A DNA stretch of 64,000 nt from Erysipelotrichaceae bacterium. Lineage in GTDB: Bacteria; Bacillota_I; Bacilli_A; Erysipelotrichales; Erysipelotrichaceae. How positions within the stretch are numbered: position 1 is the first letter of the stretch; the number at the start of each line of letters is the position of its first letter. Shown here one piece after another: positions 42,238-51,244 of this stretch. A program made the position numbers and the translations under genes. The stretch is from contig JAFRIE010000018.1 of assembly GCA_017432885.1 (NCBI GenBank), forward strand, positions 1 through 64,000. The letters run 5' to 3'. The notes beneath the pieces were generated by a model that was given only the letters and a program-made list of their open reading frames with translations, made no database searches and had not been told where the DNA came from.

Positions 42238-44237
42238 GATTTCTTCTTTTTCGTAGAATATCTATTCTTTTCCTGACCTTCTATCGCTTCAATATACTTA
42301 CATTTCGGATAACCCGAACAGCCGATAAAGTATGTACCGTATCTTGATTTGCGTTTTAATAAAGGCTTGCCGCACTCCGGACATGTTCTTCCTGTCTCCT
42401 CCGGTACTTCTTTCTTCGTTAAAGATTCATGCCACTTACAGGTAGGATAGTTGATACAGGATTTAAACTTTCCGAACTTTCCGTTTCGGATCACGATATC
42501 TCCTCCGCACTCCGGACAGATCTCCCCTGTTTTTTCCGGCTGAAGCTTTTCCATTGAATCATATGCCGATTCCACAAGAGGCTGAAATTCGGCATAGAAC
42601 TTATTTAATGCTTCTGTATTGTCCAATTTGTTTTCAGCGATCTCATCCAGTTCGGATTCCATCCGGGCGGTATACTTAACATTTATGACCGACTGAAAAT
42701 ACTCTCTTAGTTTTTCATCGGTTATCGTTCCCTGTTCGGTCGGAAAAAAGAATTTCGTTTTTCCGGAATCGCTGGCTTTCTTAAGCTCGACATAATTCCT
42801 TTTTACGATCGTATCGATGATCGTCGCATAGGTGGAAGGCCGGCCAACACCTTCTTCTTCCAGTGCTTTGATCAGTTTCGCTTCCGTATATCGAGCAGGT
42901 GCTTCCGTAAAGTGCTGAAGCTTTTCGATCTTCTTTGCCTGCAGGACGTCGTTAACGGAAAGTTTCGGCAGAATAACATCCTTCGATTTATCGTATTCAC
43001 TATACACTTTCAGGAAACCGTCAAATTCCATCTTGGATCCGGAAACCGTAAACAGATATTCATTATTCTCAAAAGAGTATGTAACGCCGCTGAAAACAGC
43101 ATCAGACATCAGCGATGCCAAAGATCTGATGTAGATAAACTTGTACAGACGATACTGATCGTTCGTCAGATAAGGCTTAATGGATTCCGGATCATTGTTT
43201 AGACTGGTAGGTCTGATCGCTTCATGAGCATCCTGTGAACCTTCGTCGTTCTTTACCCGGTAGAATCCTTTATACTGTTTTCCGTATTCATTTTCGATTT
43301 TATCCATTGCAGAAGCAATAAATTCATTCGAAAGTCTGGTCGAATCGGTACGCATGTAGGTAATCAGACCCTGTGCGCCATTTTTTAATTCAACACCTTC
43401 ATATAGTGTCTGGGCGATCATCATCGTCTTTTTTGAACCGAAACCGAGCTTGATCGAAGCTTCCTGCTGCAGTGTAGAAGTAATAAAAGGCAGGAATGCC
43501 GAACGTTTCTTTTTCTTTTCACTGATATCGCTTAAAGTAAAATCCTCTCCCAGAGCATTCAGGATCGCATCTGCCTGCGCTTCGTTCTTGATCTCTATCT
43601 TCTTGTTCCGATATTTGGCAAGTTCACAGTCCAGACTGTTTCCCAGCTTCGCTGTAATCGTCCAGTATTCTTCCGGTACAAAAGCGTTGATTTCCTTTTC
43701 TCTGTCACAGATCATTCTTAAGGCAATCGACTGCACTCTCCCTGCCGATTTGGAACCGATCTTTCTTTGCAGCAGTTTAGAAAGCTTAAAACCGATGATT
43801 CTATCAAGTATTCTACGCGTTTCCTGTGAACGGACAAGGGCCATATCGATCGTCCTTGGTTCCTTTAATGCATTCATAACGGCATTTTTAGTAATCTCGT
43901 TGAAAACGATCCGGTTGTTTTCATCCAGGTCAAGTCCAAGCTCTCTTGCCAGATGCCAGGATATCGCTTCCCCTTCCCTGTCCGGGTCGGTTGCCAGATA
44001 AACAAAATCGGCATTTTTGACCTGCTGTTTCAGCTGTTTTACGACACTTTTCTTATCTTCCGAGATCTCATAGGTCGGTTTAAAACCGTTTTCGATATCA
44101 ACACCGAGTCCTTCTTTTCCTTTTGTTGCCAGATCACAGATATGGCCTTTCGAAGAAGTTACAGTAAAATCCTTTCCAAGATACTTTTCTATCGTTTTTG
44201 ATTTTGATGGAGATTCCACAATTACCAGATTTTTCAT
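42234..44237 (-). CDS. topA: DNA topoisomerase I
   Basis: 667 residues from the ATG at 44235-44237 (AAAGGT upstream). TOPRIM with IVESPSKSKTIEKYLG and ATDPDREGEAISWHLA; catalytic Tyr294 in LITYMRTDSTR. Two C-terminal four-Cys zinc ribbons: CPECGGDIVIRNG...CINYPTC and CPECGKPLLKRK...CSGYPKC. Relaxes negative supercoils. dprA ends 18 bases upstream. Confidence 0.96.
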   Translation of the reverse strand: MKNLVIVESPSKSKTIEKYLGKDFTVTSSKGHICDLATKGKEGLGVDIENGFKPTYEISEDKKSVVKQLKQQVKNADFVYLATDPDREGEAISWHLARELGLDLDENNRIVFNEITKNAVMNALKEPRTIDMALVRSQETRRILDRIIGFKLSKLLQRKIGSKSAGRVQSIALRMICDREKEINAFVPEEYWTITAKLGNSLDCELAKYRNKKIEIKNEAQADAILNALGEDFTLSDISEKKKKRSAFLPFITSTLQQEASIKLGFGSKKTMMIAQTLYEGVELKNGAQGLITYMRTDSTRLSNEFIASAMDKIENEYGKQYKGFYRVKNDEGSQDAHEAIRPTSLNNDPESIKPYLTNDQYRLYKFIYIRSLASLMSDAVFSGVTYSFENNEYLFTVSGSKMEFDGFLKVYSEYDKSKDVILPKLSVNDVLQAKKIEKLQHFTEAPARYTEAKLIKALEEEGVGRPSTYATIIDTIVKRNYVELKKASDSGKTKFFFPTEQGTITDEKLREYFQSVINVKYTARMESELDEIAENKLDNTEALNKFYAEFQPLVESAYDSMEKLQPEKTGEICPECGGDIVIRNGKFGKFKSCINYPTCKWHESLTKKEVPEETGRTCPECGKPLLKRKSRYGTYFIGCSGYPKCKYIEAIEGQEKNRYSTKKKKS

Positions 44238-44255
44238 TTGTTTTACCTTTAACAA

Positions 44256-44993
44256 TTAACTATCTTTACATAATTTATTCGAAATTGCAATTTCCTCATG
44301 GGAGATCGGCTGTGCACCTTCGTAGATCAACTGATTGTTGTTTCTTCCTTTCGGATGAAAAACGTCATACGGCAGAACACCGATCTCCTTTCCCAGTTCC
44401 AATGCGGCATGTACGGTTGTCATAGTCCCGGACTTTATGTCCGATTGCATGATATAGACTTTTGTGGAGAGTGCCGCAATCAGTCTGTTACGAAAAGGAA
44501 AGTGAAAGGACAAAGGCTTTACATGATCCGGATATTCAGATAGTAGCAGACCTTCTTCTTCTATCTTAGAAAATAGACCGGAATTACATCTTGGATAAAT
44601 ATAATCGATTCCACATCCCAATATCCCAATCGTTTTAGAAGCATTCAGATGGGCACAGGCATCAATTCCTTTCGCCATTCCTGAAATTACTGTTTTATCT
44701 CGATTCGCTTTTATCAGGGCTCTGGTCGCCTCTAAAGCGTAAGCACAGGGGTTCCTGGACCCTACAACGGCGATCTTCTCGTTTTCCAGCAGTTTAAGAT
44801 CTCCTTTGTAATACAGGACAAAGGGGGGATATTTCAGATCTTTCAACGTTTCAGGATAGGCGTCATCTAGGATCGTTAGGACATTTTCCGTTTTCTTTTG
44901 TGGAACTGTCGTGTTTTCTTTGATTGCCTGATAGATCTTCTGATAGTTACCGCCATAGTATAAGGAATATGAGATCAGTTCTTCTCTTGTCAT
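44256..44993 (-). CDS. dprA: DNA-processing protein DprA, short form
   Basis: 245 residues, consisting essentially of the Rossmann-like core that loads RecA on incoming single strands: VVGSRNPCAYALEA, VISGMAKGIDACAHL, GILGCGIDYIYP, FPFRNRLIAALSTKVYIMQ, and GRNNNQLIYEGAQPI. The C-terminal winged helix is missing and the N-terminal SAM part is reduced, making it shorter than the usual 280-300. It sits in the conserved rbgA-rnhB-dprA-topA order. No clear SD before the ATG. Confidence 0.9.
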   Translation of the reverse strand: MTREELISYSLYYGGNYQKIYQAIKENTTVPQKKTENVLTILDDAYPETLKDLKYPPFVLYYKGDLKLLENEKIAVVGSRNPCAYALEATRALIKANRDKTVISGMAKGIDACAHLNASKTIGILGCGIDYIYPRCNSGLFSKIEEEGLLLSEYPDHVKPLSFHFPFRNRLIAALSTKVYIMQSDIKSGTMTTVHAALELGKEIGVLPYDVFHPKGRNNNQLIYEGAQPISHEEIAISNKLCKDS

Positions 44994-45036
44994 TCAATAC
45001 ATTATTCACAAAAAAACAACGGAATTCCTAAATGAA

Positions 45037-45639
45037 TTAGAACAGTTTCAGCTGTCTGTCTCTGCAGGGTTTAAAGGAATAACGGTAGATATCGTTTAAA
45101 CCGTACTGGTCCATCAGTTCCAGATGCCTTTTTGTACCGTAGCCTTTATGATTCCTGTATTCATATTCCGGATAAAGAACATCATATCCCAGCATAATAT
45201 GATCCCGTAGTACTTTTGCCAGAATGCTTGCGGCGGCAATCGAGACCGATTTCGCATCTCCCTTAATGATGTCAATCACATCATGACGTTTCAAAGGCAT
45301 GGCATCCGTCAGGGTTACCGAATGAATGGATGTAGATCTGCTCAGTTCGTCCATCGCTTTCTGTGTCGCATGATAAATATCCAGAACATCGATCTGTTTT
45401 GGTGAAACGATACGGAATTCATAATGATGAGCATCTTTTATGATCTGTTTAAAAAGAGCCTCTCTTTTCTTTTCGCTCAGCTGTTTGGAGTCATTGATCT
45501 CTTCATTCTGATAGTTGATCGGCAAGACACAGCAGGCAACGACCAAAGGGCCGCACAAAGGCCCTCTTCCCGCTTCATCGATTCCCATGACATACCGGTC
45601 CAGTGACCAGTATTCCTTCTCATATCTATTCTCCAGCAT
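45037..45639 (-). CDS. rnhB: Ribonuclease HII
   Basis: 200 residues. Nicks RNA in RNA-DNA hybrids and at misincorporated ribonucleotides. Catalytic acids in MGIDEAGRGPLCGP near residue 19-24 and in LTDAMPL near 110. SIAAASILAKVLRDHIM is the conserved helix. Overlaps rbgA by 14 bases. Confidence 0.95.
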   Translation of the reverse strand: MLENRYEKEYWSLDRYVMGIDEAGRGPLCGPLVVACCVLPINYQNEEINDSKQLSEKKREALFKQIIKDAHHYEFRIVSPKQIDVLDIYHATQKAMDELSRSTSIHSVTLTDAMPLKRHDVIDIIKGDAKSVSIAAASILAKVLRDHIMLGYDVLYPEYEYRNHKGYGTKRHLELMDQYGLNDIYRYSFKPCRDRQLKLF

Positions 45640-46468
45640 GCTGCCAGCTTATCCTCCCGATCTTGCTGCCGCGGATATCCTTCAGGATCATCTCCATACA
45701 TCTTAATCGATTCACTGTACCATTCGGTTCAAGCAGCTGCTTGCTTCTTCCGATTTCATCGATCAGATCTTCGCTGTCTTCCTTAACCTGATATCTTTTC
45801 TCTATTGCACCCGGATATACTTTCTTTAGATATTCCAGTCCAAACAGAACAAGATCTTCCTTGTCCAGAATTTCATCTTTAATGGAACCCAGCAGTGCCA
45901 GCAGTCTGGCATCATTCTGATCCTCAAATTTCGGCCATAGAACACCCGGCGTATCCAACAGCTCCACATCTTCGTTGATCCGGATCCACTGGAGTGATTT
46001 TGTAACACCGGGCCGATTCTCTGCCTTTGCGGCTTTCTTTTTCACAATATTATTGATAAAAGTCGATTTCCCTACATTCGGAATACCGGCGACCATGGCT
46101 CTTAAGACTTTCTTTTTAATTCCTCTGGCCTTCGCTTTCTCCAACTTGTCTTTTAATATCTCCTTAACTTTCCCTACGACTTCCTTTTCGATCGATTTTC
46201 CCGTACTCTCGCAGATCAGACAATGTGTAAAACGTTCTTTCCAGAGTTGATTCTGTACAGGATCGGAAAGATCGGCTTTATTCAGTATCACCAGAACAGG
46301 TTTGTTTTTTACCAGTTCGCCGATCATTGGATTTGCCGAAGCATCCGGGATTCTGGCATCTCTCAGTTCAATGACGATATCGACGCTTTTTAGCTGTTCT
46401 TCCATCTGTCTTCTGGCTTTCGCCATATGGCCGGGAAACCAGTTTATTGTTACATTCTTCTCACTCAT
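45626..46468 (-). CDS. rbgA: Ribosome biogenesis GTPase RbgA (YlqF)
   Basis: 280 residues, late 50S assembly factor. Circularly permuted GTPase: INWFPGHMAKARRQM at the N-terminus, G4 NKAD near 63, P-loop GIPNVGKSTF near 128, G3 DTPG near 173, and an ANTAR-like C-terminal helical domain. The SD AAAGGA is close to the ATG; TATAAG with TTTAAA 17 bases upstream predicts a leader of under 12 bases. Confidence 0.94.
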   Translation of the reverse strand: MSEKNVTINWFPGHMAKARRQMEEQLKSVDIVIELRDARIPDASANPMIGELVKNKPVLVILNKADLSDPVQNQLWKERFTHCLICESTGKSIEKEVVGKVKEILKDKLEKAKARGIKKKVLRAMVAGIPNVGKSTFINNIVKKKAAKAENRPGVTKSLQWIRINEDVELLDTPGVLWPKFEDQNDARLLALLGSIKDEILDKEDLVLFGLEYLKKVYPGAIEKRYQVKEDSEDLIDEIGRSKQLLEPNGTVNRLRCMEMILKDIRGSKIGRISWQHAGE

Positions 46469-46577
46469 GGTTTTTCCTTTATCTTATATTTTAGCGAAAA
46501 AACCTTTAAAAGCTACTGCAAGTGGTTTTACATGCCGCGAAATTCTCTTTCTGATAGAAGTTTTTTCTTTGAAACAG

Positions 46578-46583
46578 TATAAT
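46578..46583 (+). promoter_or_regulatory. -10 box of the L,D-transpeptidase gene
   Basis: Perfect TATAAT. A start seven bases downstream (46590) is two bases before the ATG at 46592; no SD is present and the -35 is poor (TAGAAG). Confidence 0.52.
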
Positions 46584-46591
46584 TGTTATTG

Positions 46592-47953
46592 ATGAAAAAA
46601 ATGAATAAAAAGAAACAGATCACGCTGATCTGCATTCTATCCTTCTTTCTGCTTCTTGCCGGAACATATCTTTTTGGGCTGATTTTTTTCCAGTCACATT
46701 TTATGCCTAGGACCTATATCAATAACATCGAAGTCTCCATGATGAATAAAGAGAGTGCTGAAGAACTGACATCGATGATTCCTTCTAAGGTCTATATTAT
46801 TGAGAGAAACAGTGACGGGGTGAAAGCCTATAAAGAAATGATCGATCTTACTAATGAAGCATCCGCCGTTCTGACACATGATTTAGAACCTTTACTGGCG
46901 TCACAGGATACTTCTCTGTGGTTTCTTTCGTTATTTGAACCGCAGCAGCTGGAAAGTGTCAATGTTTACGGAGAATACAATAAAGACCAGTATCTTAAAC
47001 TTCTTGATGATCTCTACTGTTTTAAGGAAGAAAACATCGTCTATCCCGCCGATTCACATATTGAATATCTGGATCATAGACTGCAGATCGTAGAGGGAGG
47101 AGACGGTTCTTACATCAAGAAAGAAACTGCCATTGAAAAGATCCTTCAAGATACCGATGCTTTTGTCAAAGGTTCCGGAAGAAATGTTATCGATCTGCGG
47201 TCTTTATATGAGAAAGCGGAGAAACAGACCGGAAACGTTAATCTGGATGAAAAAATGTCAACACTACAGAAGATTCTGGATAAGACGATCACTATCAATG
47301 TGGATGCTTCTACTTCCTTTTCTCTGCAGGATGATGAACTGGGAGATCTGCTGATTCTAAAAGACAACGAATTTACCTATGATGATGTTAAGCTGGAAGA
47401 ATACAGCCGTAAAGTAGCGGATCAATACAATGTTTCGGATGAAGAATATATCGACAGAAGTGCTTTAAAGGCTTCGTTAAGAGAAGTTCTGCTTGACAGT
47501 GAAGATACTACTATTGATGTGGATTGGGTTTACAGTACTGCCGATTATGATGAAAAACTTATCGAAGTCTCTTACAGTAAACAGAAGCTTTATTACTATG
47601 AAAACGGTGAACTGGTCTTCAGTTGTGATGTTGTAACCGGAAATGACGATTTCGCTCCGGAATCTGAAGCGATCCCGGCGGGGACCTACCATGTGCAATA
47701 CAAAAAAAGAGGCGCAACTCTTTCCGGCGCCGATTATACGGAATATGTGGAATACTGGATCGGTTTTGGTTCAGAAAGCTATTATGATGGCGGTCATGTC
47801 ATCGGTTTCCACGACGCTTCCTGGAGGAATGAATTCGGCGGAAACATCTGGCAGAACGATCCGTCGCATGGCTGCATAAATATGCCTACCGATATGGTGG
47901 CCAGACTTTATGAACTGGCGGATATCGGCACTCCGATCAATATATATTACTGA
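46592..47953 (+). CDS. L,D-transpeptidase (YkuD domain), membrane-anchored
   Basis: 453 residues. One N-terminal membrane helix (about 9-30), a middle region resembling PG-binding_4-type domains (about 40-310), then the YkuD catalytic domain: KQKLYYYENGELVFSCDVVTGN, GFHDASWRNEFGG and NDPSHGCINMP near residue 432 with the catalytic His and Cys. It forms 3-3 cross-links between stem peptides or attaches proteins, and can bypass penicillin-binding proteins. A second ATG three codons in is possible. It stands alone on the plus strand; its stop codon directly abuts the lepB stop. Confidence 0.9.
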   Translation: MKKMNKKKQITLICILSFFLLLAGTYLFGLIFFQSHFMPRTYINNIEVSMMNKESAEELTSMIPSKVYIIERNSDGVKAYKEMIDLTNEASAVLTHDLEPLLASQDTSLWFLSLFEPQQLESVNVYGEYNKDQYLKLLDDLYCFKEENIVYPADSHIEYLDHRLQIVEGGDGSYIKKETAIEKILQDTDAFVKGSGRNVIDLRSLYEKAEKQTGNVNLDEKMSTLQKILDKTITINVDASTSFSLQDDELGDLLILKDNEFTYDDVKLEEYSRKVADQYNVSDEEYIDRSALKASLREVLLDSEDTTIDVDWVYSTADYDEKLIEVSYSKQKLYYYENGELVFSCDVVTGNDDFAPESEAIPAGTYHVQYKKRGATLSGADYTEYVEYWIGFGSESYYDGGHVIGFHDASWRNEFGGNIWQNDPSHGCINMPTDMVARLYELADIGTPINIYY

Positions 47954-48451
47954 TTATTTAAAACCAAAATCCCCAAAGGGGTAAATGACCAGTAAGTGAG
48001 TAGATAAAATAATATCTTCATGAAAAGGACCGTAGTAACGTGAATCGCGGGAGATGTTTCTGTTGTCTCCCATACAGAAATATTCGTCATCAGACAGCTT
48101 TATCGTGAAGTCCGATGTGCTGACATCTTCCTTCAGAAAAGGTTCTTCAACATAATTTCCGTTAACATAAAGCCTGTTATCGATATAGCTGATCTCCTCC
48201 CCCGGAAGACCGATCACTCTTTTTACCAGTAGCTTAGAATCCTTTACTTTGATTACCGCCACTTCAAAACGGTTTATCGAAACATTTCTGCTGATGATAA
48301 AAGAAAAACCATAATCGCCGTCATGCAGGAAAGGATACATGCTGTCGCCCTGAACAACACATGGAAGCAGAACAAAGCGCATCAGAATAAACGTGATTGC
48401 CGCTACACTAAATACAAAACGAATCAGTTCTAGGATCGAATTTTTTCTCAT
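47954..48451 (-). CDS. lepB: Type I signal peptidase
   Basis: 165 residues, Gram-positive SipS type. One membrane helix (about 6-28), catalytic Ser in VVQGDSMYPFL, catalytic Lys in LLVKRVIGLPGE, and box E MGDNRNISRDSRYYG. Cleaves Sec signal peptides outside the membrane. I start at MRKNS (48449-48451), where the promoter predicts a one-base leader; no SD. Gene order rplS-lepB-rbgA is common. Confidence 0.93.
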   Translation of the reverse strand: MRKNSILELIRFVFSVAAITFILMRFVLLPCVVQGDSMYPFLHDGDYGFSFIISRNVSINRFEVAVIKVKDSKLLVKRVIGLPGEEISYIDNRLYVNGNYVEEPFLKEDVSTSDFTIKLSDDEYFCMGDNRNISRDSRYYGPFHEDIILSTHLLVIYPFGDFGFK

Positions 48452-48458
48452 CTCTACC

Positions 48459-48464
48459 ATTATA
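48459..48464 (-). promoter_or_regulatory. lepB -10 box, near-leaderless
   Basis: TATAAT followed by GGTAGAG and the ATG; predicted start 48452. It lies within ten bases of the rplS terminator T-run. Confidence 0.55.
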
Positions 48465-48466
48465 GT

Positions 48467-48493
48467 ATAAAAAAGCTGCATATCGCAGCTTTT
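48467..48493 (-). terminator. Intrinsic terminator of rplS
   Basis: AAAAGCTGC (48471-48479) with GCAGCTTTT (48485-48493), five-base loop, T-run on the minus strand running into the lepB -10 region. Confidence 0.92.
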
Positions 48494-48497
48494 AAGA

Positions 48498-48845
48498 TTA
48501 TCTGATTTCCTTTAGTTTTGCGGACTTGCCGGAACGCTGTCTCAGATAGAACAGTTTTGCTCTTCTGACTTTACCTCTTCTAATAACGGTAATCTTGTCA
48601 ATAATCGGTGAATGAACCGGGAAAGTTCTTTCTACGCCGACACCTGAAGATATCTTTCTGACAGTAAATGTCTGACCGATACCGGAACCCTGCACCTTGA
48701 CAACGATTCCTTCGTAAGCCTGAATACGAGACTTATCGCCTTCCTTGATCTTAACGTCGACACGAACAGTCTGCCCTGGACGAAGCTCCGGAAGATCTGA
48801 TTTCATCTGCTCTTTTGTAATTTCATTTACTAAGTTTAAATTCAT
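48498..48845 (-). CDS. rplS: Ribosomal protein L19 (bL19)
   Basis: 115 residues. [29 protein letters not shown] and [19 protein letters not shown] are family signatures. GGAG five bases before the ATG at 48843-48845. Confidence 0.97.
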   Translation of the reverse strand: MNLNLVNEITKEQMKSDLPELRPGQTVRVDVKIKEGDKSRIQAYEGIVVKVQGSGIGQTFTVRKISSGVGVERTFPVHSPIIDKITVIRRGKVRRAKLFYLRQRSGKSAKLKEIR

Positions 48846-48865
48846 CTTTTCTCCTTTACACAATT

Positions 48866-48918
48866 TAGACATCTGTTCATAATCATTTCGAAAAGCGGAA
48901 CAGCGCTTAATTAGTCTA
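48866..48918 (-). promoter_or_regulatory. Structured rplS leader (L19 leader candidate)
   Basis: Nested perfect stems on the minus strand: TAGAC/GTCTA (48914-48918 with 48866-48870) and CTGTTC/GAACAG (48898-48903 with 48873-48878), 19-base apical loop containing a possible small hairpin. L19 leaders are known from other Bacillota; whether this one matches that family was not testable here. Confidence 0.5.
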
Positions 48919-48932
48919 TCATAAGATAAACA

Positions 48933-49751
48933 TTAAATCAAATGATTCTGTACTAAAAACGTATATATCCCTTCTTTATCGACGGAACCGGTATGCAAAG
49001 GGATTCTTTCTTTTAAACTTTCTGAAGCATTGTCCATAATAACACCGGTAGAATTCAGAAGCATAGGTAGATCATTCTCCATATCGCCAAAGGACAGAAT
49101 CTGTTTCGGATCACAATTCAGAACATCTGCCAGCTTTCTGATGCCGGCTGCCTTGTCGACACCTTTCGGTGTTATTTCATAACAGTAGGGAGAAGAAAAA
49201 ACATGATTGTAACGATCCAGATCAAGCTCTGCCACCAGTTCTTCTTCCCTTTTTCTATCAACCGGATCATTCAGTACAAGCACTTTAGAACGTTCCTGGT
49301 CGTTATTCTGATAGTCATAGAATTCCGGCTTAAGCCATCTGGCATTCATCCATTCCATAATCACCGGGTTTACCGGCAGGCGATTTACCAGAAAGCGTTC
49401 TTCTTCATAGATTCCTAATGTCAGATAATCAATGTCATGAAAAACCGTTTCAATCTTGGCAATATCGTCCTTTTTCAAAGGATTAATGAACTCAGTCACT
49501 TTTGTTTCTACATCCATGAATTCACTTCCGTTACATCCGGATACGTAGTTCAAAGGATAGTCGCCAAATACATCATAAAAAGCCTTTAAAGCGAGAAAAC
49601 AGGGTCTTCCGCTTGCCAGAGCGATCTTGTATTCCTTTTCTTTTAAACGTTCTAATGCTGTTCTGGTATATTCAGATGCCTGATAGTTAAAATCGATCAA
49701 AGTGCCATCAAAATCAAAAACGATCGCTTTAATCTCTTTGCTGTAATTCAT
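48933..49751 (-). CDS. Cof-type HAD hydrolase
   Basis: 272 residues. FDFDGTLIDFN (nucleophile Asp), IALASGRPC (motif II), a C2B cap domain, and SFGDMENDLPML (motif IV). Cof-family enzymes dephosphorylate sugar phosphates, pyridoxal phosphate or nucleotides; the substrate cannot be told from sequence. GGAG precedes the ATG, which overlaps trmD by 23 bases. Confidence 0.88.
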   Translation of the reverse strand: MNYSKEIKAIVFDFDGTLIDFNYQASEYTRTALERLKEKEYKIALASGRPCFLALKAFYDVFGDYPLNYVSGCNGSEFMDVETKVTEFINPLKKDDIAKIETVFHDIDYLTLGIYEEERFLVNRLPVNPVIMEWMNARWLKPEFYDYQNNDQERSKVLVLNDPVDRKREEELVAELDLDRYNHVFSSPYCYEITPKGVDKAAGIRKLADVLNCDPKQILSFGDMENDLPMLLNSTGVIMDNASESLKERIPLHTGSVDKEGIYTFLVQNHLI

Positions 49752-50460
49752 CTTCGATCTCCGATAACAGTTTTCTTTCCTCTTCACTCAGTTCCCTGCT
49801 TTCCAGCAGATCTTTCCGGTACAGCATAGTCTCCTTTAATGCCATCTTCAGATTATACCTTCTAATCTCGGCATGATTGCCGTTCTGCAGTACTTCAGGG
49901 ACTTTATCTCCATTATAATCAGCCGGTCTGGTGTATTGCGGGTATTCCAGCAGACCATTGTTGAAAGACTCTTCCATCAGAGAAGCCGATGAAATTCCTT
50001 CTTCCAGAAGACGCAGTATCCCATCTATCACTACCATCGACGGAAGTTCACCGCCGGTAAGAATATAGTCTCCGATGCTGATCTTTTCATCTACATATTT
50101 TTCAATACGACAGTCGATTCCTTCATAATGGCCGCAGATTATAAGGATTTCCTTTTCTTTAGAAAGACGGAGCAGATCTGCCTGCTTCAGGGGCTTTGCC
50201 TTAGGCGATGTCAGAATAACATGGGTATTTTCGTTGCTGTTGTCCAGCAGTGCCCGATGTACCACATCGACTTTCATCAGCATTCCTGCCCCTCCGCCAT
50301 ATGGCGTATCATCCACATGACGATGCTTGTCTTGTGAATAATCTCTGATATCGATTATTTTTATTTCAGCGAGGTTTTTTTCCAGAATACGATGAATGAT
50401 CGACGTATTCAGAAAACCCTCGTACATGTCTTTAAATAGCGTTAAAACAGTGATTTTCAT
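49729..50460 (-). CDS. trmD: tRNA (guanine-N1)-methyltransferase
   Basis: 243 residues. Makes m1G37, protecting against frameshifting. SPOUT knot: DDTPYGGGAGMLMKVD near 50, LICGHYEGIDCRI and YILTGGELPSMVVIDGI. ATGA overlap with rimM. Confidence 0.96.
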   Translation of the reverse strand: MKITVLTLFKDMYEGFLNTSIIHRILEKNLAEIKIIDIRDYSQDKHRHVDDTPYGGGAGMLMKVDVVHRALLDNSNENTHVILTSPKAKPLKQADLLRLSKEKEILIICGHYEGIDCRIEKYVDEKISIGDYILTGGELPSMVVIDGILRLLEEGISSASLMEESFNNGLLEYPQYTRPADYNGDKVPEVLQNGNHAEIRRYNLKMALKETMLYRKDLLESRELSEEERKLLSEIEDELQQRD

Positions 50461-50957
50461 AAAAGCCCATCCATCTTGACTACATCGATACGTTTTTCTT
50501 TCAGATCGACTTTCTCGATGAATACCGGTAGAAACGGAACGAGGCATTCCTTGCCGTCTTCTTCTTTTCGAATACGCAGATTATTGTTTCTGATTCCCTC
50601 TTCGACTTTCAGAACCCTACCTTTCAGTCTGCCTTCCACAAAGACATCCAGATCCATCAAATCGGAAAAATAGTACTCTCCTTTTTTTAATGGTTTGATA
50701 TCCTCTTTTGCCTTGTATACCGTCATGTTCTTGAATTTTTCGACTAGATTGATATCTTCATGATCCTTAAAAAGAACAAGTAGAAAGCCCTTGTGTTCTT
50801 TATACGACTTAACGGTCAAAGGAATGTATTCATCAGATACATAAACAGTAGAACCTTTTTTATAACGTTCTGCAATAAAATCCGAGTTTGAAGCGATCTT
50901 TAGTTCGCCTCTGATTCCAAATGTATTAACGATTTTGCCTATTTCAATAAATTCCAT
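50457..50957 (-). CDS. rimM: 16S rRNA processing factor RimM
   Basis: 166 residues, 30S maturation factor binding S19. IGKIVNTFGIRGELKI at the N-terminus, PRC-barrel in the C-terminal half (YYFSDLMDLDVFV). There is no SD; the -10 box predicts transcription starting exactly at the ATG. Confidence 0.93.
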   Translation of the reverse strand: MEFIEIGKIVNTFGIRGELKIASNSDFIAERYKKGSTVYVSDEYIPLTVKSYKEHKGFLLVLFKDHEDINLVEKFKNMTVYKAKEDIKPLKKGEYYFSDLMDLDVFVEGRLKGRVLKVEEGIRNNNLRIRKEEDGKECLVPFLPVFIEKVDLKEKRIDVVKMDGLL

Positions 50958-50963
50958 GCATTC

Positions 50964-50969
50964 ATTATA
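50964..50969 (-). promoter_or_regulatory. rimM -10 box, leaderless
   Basis: TATAAT, then six bases, then the ATG; predicted start 50957. The T-run of the khpA terminator merges into this box. The -35 position (GTGAAT, 3 of 6) is within the hairpin. Confidence 0.62.
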
Positions 50970-50970
50970 T

Positions 50971-50997
50971 AAAAAAAGAGATGAATATTCACCTCTT
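50971..50997 (-). terminator. Intrinsic terminator of khpA
   Basis: AAGAGGTGAAT pairs with ATTCATCTCTT (one G-U), followed by seven T on the minus strand. It overlaps the khpA stop codon. Confidence 0.87.
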
Positions 50998-51244
50998 ATA
51001 AAGCCTCAAACTTGATCGAAATATGCTTGTTTTCAATTTTCGAAGCAACCTGTAACATTTGACGAATCGAATTAGCCATTAAACCTTTTTTTCCGATCAG
51101 TCTTGCGATATCTTCGCTTGGAGCATAGACATAAAGCAGCAGCTCGTTGGCGTTAAGACTCTCCATCTGTTTTACCGTAACAGATTCGCTGTCAGAACAC
51201 AAAGGTTTAACGATATTCAGTAATACTTTTTCCAGATCGATCAT
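50996..51244 (-). CDS. khpA: KH-domain RNA-binding protein KhpA
   Basis: 82 residues: single KH domain with IARLIGKKGLMANSIRQML (GxxG as IGKKG). Partner of KhpB/Jag in RNA binding and cell elongation in streptococci. Starts on the base after the rpsP stop. Confidence 0.92.
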   Translation of the reverse strand: MIDLEKVLLNIVKPLCSDSESVTVKQMESLNANELLLYVYAPSEDIARLIGKKGLMANSIRQMLQVASKIENKHISIKFEAL

